Assembly (NCBI RefSeq): GCF_026191115.1
Contig: NZ_JAPHOT010000001.1
Location: forward strand, 2,837,001 to 2,901,000
Length of the DNA: 64,000 nucleotides
From: Legionella sp. PATHC035
GTDB lineage: Bacteria; Pseudomonadota; Gammaproteobacteria; Legionellales; Legionellaceae
Direction: 5' to 3'
A program made the translations under genes and the position numbers. This document shows, in pieces, positions 17,595 to 26,879 of this stretch (within the stretch, counting starts at the first letter, position 1; each line of letters starts with the position of its first letter). The notes beneath the pieces were generated by a model. It made no database searches. It was not told the DNA's origin and worked only from the letters and a program-made list of their open reading frames with translations.

Positions 17595-18746
17595 TCATTG
17601 TTTTGCAGTGAATGATCCTAGACCAAATGCACTTGCTAGCATTTCATCAGGACTTATATCCTCGGTTAGATCAGCGCTTCTTTCAAAAAATCCCAGTTTA
17701 CGGGAGGGATTGGCATCAGATTTTTTAGTATGGCTACTTTCTTGATTGTGGTTCCTCATTTTGGATTCAAATAATGCGAGCATTTTTCTGGAGTTGACAT
17801 CATAGGGGTTCTTATTATTTTGTACTGGATAATCAAAAGCCCTATGTTGAGGAGTTTGTTCAATAATTTTCTTAACGACCGCTACTGAAGGATGGTCCGG
17901 ATCCGCTCCATGCTTCATTAAGGCGTCGATTAGTCTTGAGTCACCGCCACGTAATAATAAATAAGCAATCGGATTAACCGAGCAATAGACTGGAACACCT
18001 AAGTAGGTTTTAAGGTAAAAGGTACTGTTGAAATCAACATGATGCTTTTTTAGCAGTTCCAGATTACTCAAGGTATTTTGATGCGTATAACTTTCCTGGA
18101 TGGCATTAAAAACAAGGGACCAACCTTTGAATTGTGTCATTGAAAAGGGCAACGTTACTGATCCTTCTACCATTTTTTTTAGAGCATGCGTATTTCCGGA
18201 GAGCAATAAGCTTCGAAATTTTTCAAATTCTCTGCAATAGTGTTTGTGTTGTCCTATGAGTTTTTCTGCTGCTTCAAAATGTTGCGCTCGAGCATAAAGA
18301 ATAGGTTTTTGGAAGCTGGTATTTTGAGTATTTACTCGATTTTGAAGCAGACATTGAACAACAGCTGCTGCCGACAAGGAATCCCGGTTAGAAGCGGACA
18401 GTTGATTGTCTATAGCGCGGTGCAATGGTGTTTTTTTCATATGGTGATCCGCTGTATCCAAATGGGCACCCAAATCAATCAGTTTTTGCACTACTTCGAT
18501 ATCTTTACCATACTCACAGGCCAAACCTAGCATGGTATAGCCATTATGATCGAACGCATTAGCAGCCAGATAAACGAGTTTAGAAGAGTATTTTTCAGGT
18601 TGAAATGACCTAAATTGTTCTGGCCAATTTTCCTTATCTTTGTAAGGAAAAAAAGACATAATTTCCTTTAGCTGATCGAGTTGCTCTGCGGAAAGTTTCT
18701 CGCGAGTGTCGATATAATTTCTTGAATTATTAAAATAATAGCGCAT
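17595..18746 (-). CDS. ankyrin-repeat protein, putative effector
   Basis: A 383-residue protein with two clear ankyrin units near the N-terminus. The first has GYTMLGLACEYGKDIEVVQK and LIDLGAHLDTAD (~71-98); the second has KTPLHRAIDNQ with VVQCLLQNRVN (~104-135). Weaker units follow, including LLRGGDSRLIDALMKHGADPD near 260-285. Ankyrin repeats bind partner proteins and are common in Legionella Dot/Icm effectors. The tail is Ser/Glu-rich. No signal peptide is seen. Shine-Dalgarno AGGGAC precedes the ATG. It is convergent with the duplicated orphan gene. The target is unknown. Confidence 0.82.
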   Translation of the reverse strand: MRYYFNNSRNYIDTREKLSAEQLDQLKEIMSFFPYKDKENWPEQFRSFQPEKYSSKLVYLAANAFDHNGYTMLGLACEYGKDIEVVQKLIDLGAHLDTADHHMKKTPLHRAIDNQLSASNRDSLSAAAVVQCLLQNRVNTQNTSFQKPILYARAQHFEAAEKLIGQHKHYCREFEKFRSLLLSGNTHALKKMVEGSVTLPFSMTQFKGWSLVFNAIQESYTHQNTLSNLELLKKHHVDFNSTFYLKTYLGVPVYCSVNPIAYLLLRGGDSRLIDALMKHGADPDHPSVAVVKKIIEQTPQHRAFDYPVQNNKNPYDVNSRKMLALFESKMRNHNQESSHTKKSDANPSRKLGFFERSADLTEDISPDEMLASAFGLGSFTAKQ

Positions 18747-18905
18747 GATAAAGTCCCTGCTCGTGTTTTTATTAGTTTGCGGGCATTATATACACAATTT
18801 TCAAATTTTTTAATTTTTTTACGTCAAATGATTAACCTGATTGATGGCTGCTAAAATTGACTGGGGAAGGGGCTACATGCGAAGAGCCCCTGTTCGATTA
18901 AATGC

Positions 18906-20609
18906 CTAGTTTAGCTCAGAATGTTCGCAGTCCAATAACCCTTGTAATTCAGCTAAAGCGGTTTTATCGTTAATTCGAATTAAAGTAACCCATGCGGCTT
19001 TAATCTTATTGTAAGTCAAGATGCGTTTGAGTAATTGTTTCTCTTTTTCCTTTTTAGCAATAAGGTCCTGTAATTGCTGTTGTTTTTTGTCCAGGGATTG
19101 ATAGTAATTTATCGCATAAACCAACGTTGGATTATGCTGTCCTTCAGCCCAGTGTTTGATTATGGCCAACCTGTTTTTTTGATAATCTACTAAGTCCTTA
19201 TCATTGTTTTTTGCCGATAAATATTGCAGATAATACATATCCAGCTGGAAAGGATGTTTATAAAATCCTTGCTTCATAATCGCTTGATAGAATTCGTGTT
19301 CGAATTGATAGATCTTGGACTTTAAATGGGTGATTTGATGCTGTTTTAAGCTTTGACTCCATGGTGCATTGATTACATTAGTATAAAGATTCATCATCCC
19401 ATCCCAAGTTGACTCTAACTCATCACCTTGTTCTTTTATTTGCTGCTCTAATTCAGAGATTTTCTTAGTTTGCCGCGCGATCGAAAGTCCTACAAATTTT
19501 TTCGCTTCTGGGAGAAGGGAAATAATTTTAGTTTCATTAGCTGTGCTTAAATCAACAAATTGATCTAAATCGGGATTCTTGATTGATTGCAGTTCATGCT
19601 GATATTGATTAAATATTTTTCGGATGGCTGTTTGATTTAAGTCCGCGATGCGAGAGGAAAACTGGTCCTTCATAAAATAATCGGCCCATAGCAATAGATA
19701 ATAATCGGAAGTACTGATCGGGACATCTACGGTAATGTCGTCTAATATTGCTTGCTGATGCGCAGTAAATATATCTTTTGTGGGTTCTTTTAACTTCTGA
19801 CCGGTCAAGATGCTAGTTCCAGTATACGCCTCAGTAAATGAACGTTCATAACCTTGATACGTCGCTCCATCAGCATCGGCTGTGCAACCTGAAGCATAAT
19901 GGTCTGGAGTTGCGGCAGTAAATCCACAGATTTTAGGATTAGCACTGGGATAACCATTTTTTAATTTGACCGATAATTGATGAAAGCCTCCGGAATAACA
20001 TTGCGACATAGCAAACACAACGTGACGGCTTGGAACCTGTGCGAGCAACGAGCCCAGTTCGTTTTTAGAAAGGCAGGCTTTATTAAAATGGTTCTCGCTA
20101 GTAAAGTTATTGATGAACGGTTTTTTATAGTGCCATAAATCGATGCAATTATTACTGTAGGGATTGGTACTTTTATCTTCGAAAAAGCCGTAAGGCATCC
20201 CATGGTCGCTAACAAAGAGGAATAAGTCCTCATCAGGTTTTAAGGAGCGGATTTTGGGGGATAAAAAGTAAGTACTGACTTGTCCTTTGGTGGCACTCTG
20301 ATTGTTGGTAATGATCCCCGTTTGCATGAGATCCGTTTTATCGTATTTATCCTGCTTTGTATTAATTTTTTGATGAACGTCTAGAGGGATGGGCTGCTGC
20401 AATTCATTGTTTCCTGCGCCAAAAAAAAGGCTCACTCTGTCCTGACCATAGTGATGCGCCAGGAACTCATAAAGAGTTTTAGTTTGTAGATATTGGGAAT
20501 AATGATTCAGCCCGGGATTATCACCACCAGAAAGAACCAGAATTTGACTGGCAGTATTTCCAATAATGGTGTGCAAATAAAAAAAGATAAAGAGTAAGCA
20601 GCGTTTCAT
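18906..20609 (-). CDS. secreted caspase/legumain-like (clan CD) cysteine peptidase
   Basis: The ATG at 20609 starts a signal peptide (KRCLLFIFFYLHTIIGNTAS). An in-frame ATG 30 bases upstream would bury it. The mature domain shows the clan CD dyad: the His in LFLFVSDHGMP (~133) and the Cys in VFAMSQCYSGG (~203), each after a hydrophobic strand. FTAATPDHYASGC follows, as in C13/C14-like peptidases, which usually cut after Asn or Asp, or Arg/Lys. The C-terminal ~270 residues are helical and coiled (KQQQLQDLIAKKEKEKQ) with no known domain. The 567-residue size is well above a bare caspase fold. Substrate and destination (periplasm or outside) are unknown. Confidence 0.82.
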   Translation of the reverse strand: MKRCLLFIFFYLHTIIGNTASQILVLSGGDNPGLNHYSQYLQTKTLYEFLAHHYGQDRVSLFFGAGNNELQQPIPLDVHQKINTKQDKYDKTDLMQTGIITNNQSATKGQVSTYFLSPKIRSLKPDEDLFLFVSDHGMPYGFFEDKSTNPYSNNCIDLWHYKKPFINNFTSENHFNKACLSKNELGSLLAQVPSRHVVFAMSQCYSGGFHQLSVKLKNGYPSANPKICGFTAATPDHYASGCTADADGATYQGYERSFTEAYTGTSILTGQKLKEPTKDIFTAHQQAILDDITVDVPISTSDYYLLLWADYFMKDQFSSRIADLNQTAIRKIFNQYQHELQSIKNPDLDQFVDLSTANETKIISLLPEAKKFVGLSIARQTKKISELEQQIKEQGDELESTWDGMMNLYTNVINAPWSQSLKQHQITHLKSKIYQFEHEFYQAIMKQGFYKHPFQLDMYYLQYLSAKNNDKDLVDYQKNRLAIIKHWAEGQHNPTLVYAINYYQSLDKKQQQLQDLIAKKEKEKQLLKRILTYNKIKAAWVTLIRINDKTALAELQGLLDCEHSELN

Positions 20610-20735
20610 TAAAATTCTCAAACACGATCCCTTGAACAATGATTAAATACTAGCATGAATGGGGTGGGGTAAGCAGTTATTAAAAAAAAGTACCCTTCTT
20701 TTCACCAATAGTACTCTCGTCTTCTAAAAGGTATA

Positions 20736-21464
20736 ATGGATGACCTCCTATCAATGGTAACTGAAAATCTGATGAAACAGTCCTTAAAGGTATGTTCGGT
20801 TTGTGAGAAGTCTTTTCCTCAAAATAGACTGATTTCTGGCGAATTAATTCGCCCAGAGATTAGCAAAGAGATTATGCATCTCTACCCAGATTGGAATGAT
20901 CAACACTTCATATGTCATGAAGATCTGGCGGTAATGCGCTCACGCTATGTCCGTCATTTGCTCACATCTGATAAAAATGAATTGACTACCTTAAAGAATA
21001 AAGTTCTCGAACGCCTGGATGACAAAGAGTTATTGTCCGTTGAAATGGAGCCTCATCTGAATCAAAAATTATCACTAGCGGATCGCCTTGCAGACAGCAT
21101 GGCCAGCTTTGGTGGCAGCTGGAAGTTTTTAATCTCTTTTTCCATTTTTATGGCATTTTGGTTAGGGGCAAATTCATTGATTTATTGGTGGCAACCTACT
21201 GATCCATATCCCTTTATTTTTCTCAATCTAATTCTATCATGTCTTTCTGCTATTCAAGCACCAGTCATTATGATGAGTCAAAATCGAAAAGAGGCAAAAG
21301 ATCGCATTCGTGCACAACATGATTATCAAATTAATTTGAAAGCGGAACTTGAAATTCGTATTTTGCATGAAAAAATCGATCATCTTTTGTCTTACCAGTG
21401 GGAAAAAATGATGGAAATTGAAAAAATTCAACTCGAGTTATTATCTGAATTACGCGCAAACTAA
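20736..21464 (+). CDS. DUF1003 membrane protein
   Basis: A 242-residue protein. The N-terminal part has a CSVCEKSF pair of cysteines followed by HFICHED, a possible small zinc site. The C-terminal half is DUF1003: LADRLADSMASFGGSWKFL, two membrane helices (~129-148, ~158-178) with the conserved IQAPVIMMSQNR between helix 2 and the tail, then RAQHDYQINLKAELEI and a coiled end. Function is unknown; relatives are inner-membrane proteins. Shine-Dalgarno AAAGGT lies before the ATG. It is convergent with the transporter at 21531. Confidence 0.85.
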   Translation: MDDLLSMVTENLMKQSLKVCSVCEKSFPQNRLISGELIRPEISKEIMHLYPDWNDQHFICHEDLAVMRSRYVRHLLTSDKNELTTLKNKVLERLDDKELLSVEMEPHLNQKLSLADRLADSMASFGGSWKFLISFSIFMAFWLGANSLIYWWQPTDPYPFIFLNLILSCLSAIQAPVIMMSQNRKEAKDRIRAQHDYQINLKAELEIRILHEKIDHLLSYQWEKMMEIEKIQLELLSELRAN

Positions 21465-21530
21465 ATTAATTTTCATTTCCGCCTAGTGTATTGATGGTTC
21501 TGACGTCCGTTTTATCAGGCTCACTATGAG

Positions 21531-22763
21531 CTATGCCGGTTTTTTCTCGTGCATTAACCAGAGGGCCGGAAGAGTCAACAAAGCCATCGCGATCAAATAA
21601 ATCGAAAAGGCAAAATTTATGAAAATATAACTTAAGAGTAAAATAATCAGCGGCGCTGTACCACCAAATAGAGAATTGCTCAGGTTAAAAAATAAAGTAA
21701 AACCACTGGCTCGTTCTTCTAGCGGTAATAGTTCAAGACTGGCGGTAAATACACTTCCGATAAAAAGAGAGATAATCATCGCTAAAGCACTGCAAGCCAA
21801 AGTAATCTGGACTAAGGTTCCTGCGTTAATTAAATAATTGATCAGGAGACTGGCAAAAACAGTGGCAATCAAACTGACTGCTAACGGGAATTGTCTTCCC
21901 CGAATATCCGAAATAAATCCTGAGAGAAGTAAGCCTATGCCATAACATATCATTGCCACCATAATGACATCCATCGCTACGGTTAGTGCTAATCCGCGTT
22001 GTTGTAAATACGAGGGCATATAAACAAAAAGAGTATAAAAACTGGCATTACAAAAAATTGCTAAAAGAAAAATGGAAATAACTGCTTTTTGCCGATAATG
22101 CCAGGCACTGATTAATGGATGCTTTTGTCTTTTGGTCATTACTTTTGAAAAATCGGTCACTTCTCGGGTCTTACTGCGCAAATAAACTCCAGCAAAACCA
22201 ACGAATATTCCCATTAAAAAAGGGAAACGCCAAAGGTAAATGAGTTCCTGTTTGGAAAAAAATGACAAGGTTATTTTGCTCACGAGGATGGCAACTAACA
22301 ACCCACAAATAGAACCCAAAGTAACAAAGCTTACGGCGAACCCTTTATGACGCATACTGACATTTTCATAGATGTAAATACTTGCCAAGGTCATTTCCCC
22401 GGCTACGGAAATACCCTGTGCTAATCGACAGAGAGTGAGCAATATGGGGGCGATAATGCCTGCGGCCTGATAGGTAGGTAATAAACCAATAAAACTTGAT
22501 GAAAACGTCATCACTAAGAGCGTGAGTGTCAATGTTTTTTTCCGACCAATAGTGTCACCTAGGTTCCCTAACCAGTAGGCGGCCAATGGTCGAATTAAAA
22601 AACCTGCTGCAAAAATAGCGAATGTTGCAACTAAAGCAACGCGTTGATTGGCAATAGGAAAAAAAAGAGACGCTAAAATTGGCGCCATAAAGCCATAAAT
22701 AGCGTAATCATACATTTCAAGCAGAGTGCCTAAGGATGCTGCAGCAATAATTTTTTTATTCAT
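21531..22763 (-). CDS. MFS transporter, metabolite:H+ symporter (ProP-like) family
   Basis: A 410-residue, 12-helix major facilitator. The N-terminus (SLGTLLEMYDYAIYGFMAP) and the loop 2-3 motif GNLGDTIGRKKTL are typical of the MHS group that takes up proline, betaine, citrate, shikimate or similar compounds by proton symport. RLAQGISVAGE matches helix 4 of this group. The ATG at 22763 is favoured because it starts right at the family N-terminus; an upstream in-frame ATG at 22799 adds 12 unusual residues. It lies downstream of the aminotransferase gene on the same strand with a 93-base gap, so the two may be co-transcribed, suggesting an amino or keto acid substrate (inference). Confidence 0.88.
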   Translation of the reverse strand: MNKKIIAAASLGTLLEMYDYAIYGFMAPILASLFFPIANQRVALVATFAIFAAGFLIRPLAAYWLGNLGDTIGRKKTLTLTLLVMTFSSSFIGLLPTYQAAGIIAPILLTLCRLAQGISVAGEMTLASIYIYENVSMRHKGFAVSFVTLGSICGLLVAILVSKITLSFFSKQELIYLWRFPFLMGIFVGFAGVYLRSKTREVTDFSKVMTKRQKHPLISAWHYRQKAVISIFLLAIFCNASFYTLFVYMPSYLQQRGLALTVAMDVIMVAMICYGIGLLLSGFISDIRGRQFPLAVSLIATVFASLLINYLINAGTLVQITLACSALAMIISLFIGSVFTASLELLPLEERASGFTLFFNLSNSLFGGTAPLIILLLSYIFINFAFSIYLIAMALLTLPALWLMHEKKPA

Positions 22764-22806
22764 AATCCAAACGATAGTGTTTGTTTTGCGTGATAACACA
22801 GCAAGC

Positions 22807-22833
22807 TAGGTTGGGAAAAAATGACCCAACCTA
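22807..22833. repeat. hairpin between aminotransferase and transporter genes
   Basis: Perfect 9-base stem TAGGTTGGG/CCCAACCTA with loop AAAAAATGA. No T-run follows on the minus strand. It may attenuate read-through or be a dispersed palindrome. Confidence 0.55.
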
Positions 22834-22856
22834 CCCGCTATGAGTGAGTCTAGGTA

Positions 22857-24026
22857 TTAGGACACACAGGATACTAAACCATCCTTAATCTGTTTTAGTC
22901 CTTGCGCTACTTTGTCCATACTCAACGCGTAACAAAAACGTAAGACATGTTTTCCTTTATCTGGATTTAAATAAAATGAACGTCCAGGAACCACGGCAAC
23001 TTTCGCTTGTTCTAATAATACGCGCGTCATGGTCGCATCATCTTTAAAGCCCATGCGGGAAAAATCAGCCATGATATAATAAGCTCCTTGAGGAACGGTC
23101 ACTTCAAAACCAACCTCACGTAATTCCCGAACTGTATGATCACGTTTTTCCAAATAGGTTTGACACATTTGTTGATAATAACTTTCTTGTAATTTAAACG
23201 CGTCAATCGCCGCATGTTGCAGGGGGGTTGCCGGACACACATAAACCAGGTCCTGGACCAGGGCCATTTTCGCAATAACATGGGCTGGGCCACTGGCATA
23301 ACCTAAACGCCATCCTGTCATATTATACGTTTTTGAACATCCTGAAATCGTGATCGTGCGTTCTTTAAAATTTTTCAAACGAGCAAACGACACATGTTTA
23401 TAGCCAGGATAAGTAATGTATTCATAAATTTCATCCGTGATTACCGCTAAATCATAATGTTCTGCAATTTCTCCGATGGCTAATAATTCCTGCTCAGAAA
23501 ACACTTTGCCGCAAGGATTACAGGGGGTGCAAATGATAATTGCCCGGGTTTTAGGGGTAATTGCTTGTTCAAGATCCTCCATTTGCACGCTTAAATCATC
23601 TAGATTAATGGGAACCGCTTTAACTTGAACTTGATACAGCTCTAAAATGTTTTTGTGGTAGCCATAGAAGGGTTCAAACAAAATCACTTCATCCCCTGGG
23701 TTAAACAAAGACATCGTCGCACAAATAAAAGCACCGGTAGAACCGTGAGTTACCAGAACTTCTGTTTCGGCTTGAACTGGAATTTTATTAAAAGTTTGAA
23801 TTTTATGAGCGATGGCCTGACGTAGGTTAAATACTCCTTCACACGCAGAGTACACATTTTTTTCGTGCTCAATCGCACGTATCGCAGCCTGTTTTATGAC
23901 CTCAGGAGTAGGTAAATCACAAATACCCTGGCCTAGATTAATGCCGCCAATTTTTTCACACTCCGTGCTTGCCGCACGAATACCAGACTGCCGCAAAGTT
24001 TCACTCACTTGACTTGTTTTCAGCAT
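22857..24026 (-). CDS. class I/II PLP-dependent aminotransferase
   Basis: A 389-residue fold-type I aminotransferase. The PLP lysine lies in SGCSKTYNMTGWRLGY (~233-248), with the cofactor-contact pattern CTPCNPCGK (~165-173) and DEIYEYITY (~197). The N-terminal GINLGQGICDLPTPE and C-terminal VLRFCYA complete the family. It resembles aspartate/kynurenine-type transaminases that pass amino groups to 2-oxoglutarate; substrate specificity is not readable. Shine-Dalgarno GAGGAA lies nine bases before the ATG. It is upstream of the MHS transporter and may form an operon with it. Confidence 0.9.
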   Translation of the reverse strand: MLKTSQVSETLRQSGIRAASTECEKIGGINLGQGICDLPTPEVIKQAAIRAIEHEKNVYSACEGVFNLRQAIAHKIQTFNKIPVQAETEVLVTHGSTGAFICATMSLFNPGDEVILFEPFYGYHKNILELYQVQVKAVPINLDDLSVQMEDLEQAITPKTRAIIICTPCNPCGKVFSEQELLAIGEIAEHYDLAVITDEIYEYITYPGYKHVSFARLKNFKERTITISGCSKTYNMTGWRLGYASGPAHVIAKMALVQDLVYVCPATPLQHAAIDAFKLQESYYQQMCQTYLEKRDHTVRELREVGFEVTVPQGAYYIMADFSRMGFKDDATMTRVLLEQAKVAVVPGRSFYLNPDKGKHVLRFCYALSMDKVAQGLKQIKDGLVSCVS

Positions 24027-24344
24027 GTTGCCGTTCCTCTTTTGATTCTTAATCCTTTATTAGAAAACTCTCTCTTCGATTACCATTAAAAATCGTTGCA
24101 CTATCTCAAGACGCTCATCCGCAAAATTTCTCTTTAAAAATAGAGGCATATAAGCAGGAAAGAATATCATTTAAAGTTCCTTCACCCAAGAAACACTTAC
24201 CCTTAGCAATGGGTATTTTGTAGTGGGCAAAAATTGGGTGTCAGTTTGCATCATGACTTATAACCATAAAATCGTCCAGTTGAAACCGTCAAATAGACAC
24301 ATTGTATCAATAATGAATGTTGGTGTTTTGCGAAGCCCCTGAAT
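24027..24344. other. intergenic region, nothing recognised
   Basis: 318 bases between the aminotransferase start and the 3' end of the pseudogene. It should hold the aminotransferase promoter; no clear element is seen. Confidence 0.4.
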
Positions 24345-25155
24345 CTAATAGACCATTCCTATATTGGCAATTTCTTTATCTAATTCATCAAAGATACCCA
24401 TTTTAGAAAAAAGATGTTGTTCAAAGGTTTCCAATTTTCTGAGCGAGTCTGTTTTCGCATTAAAAAAAGTTCCTATATAACCTAGCTCTGAATAGATTTC
24501 TGTCAACACCCCTGGGAGCACAGTAATACCAGCAATAATTCCGGCTATTGCTTTGACACAAAGGATAAGTGCTTTCAATATGGGATTTAGTCCATCATAC
24601 CAAGTTCCTCTGCCGCGAAAGTTGGCAAAATCATTTTTTGCGCTCGTTATTGCAACCTGACACTTTTTTTGAATTTCTCAAAGCTTTTTTGTGAAATAGG
24701 ATTATTGAAAAAATCAGCACCACTTTCGATTAAGGTAGTTTGTAAGAAGAGGATTGGATCGCATTTTCAATTTGTTGGTCGGGAATAATAACTGCACGGA
24801 GCGTATTACAATGATGATTCAATTGATGTTGCTCATCAACAGCACTCCCTGGCAATTTATCTGCAATCGCATTGGCAATGAGAGAAAAATTAATTTGCTC
24901 TTCCTCGCTCATCGAAGCTTCGTTCATTGTAACACTGAACTCAAGAGCGGAGACTTTTTCCCTCACTGGAAAAAAAATAGTACCTTTATGACCTGGACGA
25001 AAGACACATTTAAGCGGCTTGCCTTGTAGCGAAGGCAATACCCCTGCTAATTCAAACAACATATATTCGATTATATCTAATTGACCTAGTTGCTCCTCTT
25101 CATAATGAAAACCTGCTTGGCTAAGTTGGCGATTAATAAGCTGATATAGGGACAT
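24345..25155 (-). pseudogene. frameshifted Legionella effector-like gene
   Basis: Three adjacent minus-strand segments in three different frames appear to be one gene. Segment 1 (25155-24730) encodes 141 residues beginning SLYQLINRQLSQAGF. Segment 2 (about 24742-24650) reads TLIESGADFFNNPISQKSF then EKFKK. Segment 3 (about 24650-24345) reads CQVAITSAKNDFANFRGRG, then a hydrophobic helix pair and FFNAKTDSLRKLETFEQ. The order (helical body, FxxFKxxCxxAI, membrane hairpin, FF-x-TDS...L) fits the C-terminal architecture of several Legionella-specific proteins. A 7-A tract near the second break is a plausible slippage site. Segment 1 could still be made as a short protein. Confidence 0.6.
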
Positions 25156-25352
25156 AATTTGTTACACCAGAATAAAATAAAAAATTGGCCAACTTTAACA
25201 CAGAATCAAGTCGGTTTGATATTAATTTCATTTTTTATCATTGAGTTAACTGCTTTCCTGGAATTAATACAAATTATTCCTCGGAAAAATAATATTTTCT
25301 TAATAATTAAAAAGTATAATTTTGGAGCTATTTGTATTTTATAAGAGCTTTC

Positions 25353-26516
25353 ATGAGATCGAAATCGGAACTAGAAAACAATAGGAATCCACCTGAAGAG
25401 TCAGTGATAATTATTAATCCTACTCAGTTGAGCCAAGAGCAGAGCCCCTTCTTAAGCGATTTTTTGGAGGGTGATGATAATCCCGAAGTGTTTTTAAAAG
25501 ATGCGGTTTATACACATGAGTCCATCCGATTTAAATTAACCCATGAACTGAATTGGCGCTTGGGAAAAGACGGCATCAGTGAATGTTTTGAGGTAATGAG
25601 AGACGGCCAAGCAGGCAGCGGAAAATTTGGACGTATTGACCTTATTGAAGGGAAGTTGGTTTTTAACGAAAGGGGGCTTGAATTTATACCCATATCTTTA
25701 AAACCACATAAAGAGAGAGTGAGAAAATTCATTTTCTTTAAACAAGAGAAAGAAGAAGCAGTATGGCGTAAAAGCATTAAGGAAGAATATAAACGAACCA
25801 AACAAGCGGGTCATTTAAAAGTAAGAAATCCAGTCTTTTTTAGAGATAATGATGGAGCACTTGGTGCGTATTTTATCATTAAAAAAGCTCCCGGGGTTAC
25901 CTTACATGATCTTTTGTATGGGACGGCGCAAGAACCACTGGACACGGCTACCCGAAAAGCAATTTCCCTTGCCATTCTCGATGCATACATAGAACAGGTA
26001 AAAAGGAGAGGTTTAGTGCACAATGATATTTCTCTGAGAAACATCATGGTGGATCTTTCTAATCCCAAGCAGCCAATTGTTACTTTTATAGATTTCGCTT
26101 TTGCTAAGAAAATAAAGGTCAACGATTCTGGTAAGTTAATAAGAGGTACCCCAGTGTATATGGCTCCCGAGCGATTTGAGGGAGATGGGAGCAGTACCGC
26201 AAGCGATGTGTTTGCTTTAGGACATATTCTTGGTGAGCTTTGGGGAGAACAAAGAATGCTCCCTAGTCCTAAATTAGGCATCAAAGGGATTTACCGCGCA
26301 AGCAAAAAGGGTTCATTTGACAGCGATCTTGTCCACCTTGAGGAGTCCGATCTCAGTGAGAACGAAAAAGAGAGTATAATTTATATGTTACTCTCAATGT
26401 TAGCTCCGAAACCTGAAGTTCGGCCTAGTCCTGAGGAAGTAAAAGAAGTTTTTACAAGGGATTATGAGTATCTTGAGGAACCAGTAGAGGTTCATTCCAA
26501 AAATTCTCTACCCTGA
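25353..26516 (+). CDS. eukaryotic-type protein kinase, LegK-like putative effector
   Basis: A 387-residue soluble kinase-fold protein. A glycine-rich GQAGSGKFGRI lies near 86-96. The catalytic loop is LVHNDISLRNIMVD (~220-233): HND replaces HRD, and the usual Lys two residues after Asp is Ser. The metal motif is FIDFAFAK (~244-251), DFA for DFG. The activation segment ends GTPVYMAPERF (~266-276), followed by SDVFALGHILGELW as in subdomain IX. Legionella LegK effectors are kinases of this style, and an effector role here is inference. The ATG at 25353 has AAGAG upstream; an in-frame TTG at 25332 is less likely. Confidence 0.83.
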   Translation: MRSKSELENNRNPPEESVIIINPTQLSQEQSPFLSDFLEGDDNPEVFLKDAVYTHESIRFKLTHELNWRLGKDGISECFEVMRDGQAGSGKFGRIDLIEGKLVFNERGLEFIPISLKPHKERVRKFIFFKQEKEEAVWRKSIKEEYKRTKQAGHLKVRNPVFFRDNDGALGAYFIIKKAPGVTLHDLLYGTAQEPLDTATRKAISLAILDAYIEQVKRRGLVHNDISLRNIMVDLSNPKQPIVTFIDFAFAKKIKVNDSGKLIRGTPVYMAPERFEGDGSSTASDVFALGHILGELWGEQRMLPSPKLGIKGIYRASKKGSFDSDLVHLEESDLSENEKESIIYMLLSMLAPKPEVRPSPEEVKEVFTRDYEYLEEPVEVHSKNSLP

Positions 26517-26879
26517 AAAGTTGAATCAAGGCGCCTAGCTGCCAAGCTCAGAATAGAAATGGCTGCCCTCACCCTGTCCCTCTCCCCAAGGGGAGAGGGG
26601 ATTTTGGGGGGAGATTGTGAATAACTTTCTCTCCTTGAATGGTGTTACCTATCCTATCGGTTGCTGATGACACTAAATTCATTTTAATAACTGAAAGAAC
26701 TCCTTCCGGGGCGAGGAAATTGATTAAAAATAGGGGGATTACATTTCTGCATTCAAGGGTTACTATAAAGTCACTTGAATCAAGCTGCTGATTTTCTACT
26801 CTATAAAATCTCTGATTGCAGCAAGCCTGAATTACTATATTATTTTACACTATTACTCGAAGCCTTTAAGGAAGCCTGC
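26517..26879. other. intergenic region with perfect hairpin
   Basis: Contains the 9-base stem CCTCTCCCC/GGGGAGAGG at 26579-26598, then ATTTTGGGGGG. This is a common dispersed palindrome type and a possible terminator for the kinase gene. An in-frame TTG-less extension upstream of the next gene (from 26775) is not favoured. Confidence 0.5.
26579..26598. repeat. CT-rich perfect hairpin
   Basis: CCTCTCCCC, AA, GGGGAGAGG. It is related in composition to the arms CCTCTCCCGCGA/TCGCGGGAGAGG that flank the telomere-like region at 46241-46294. Confidence 0.6.
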
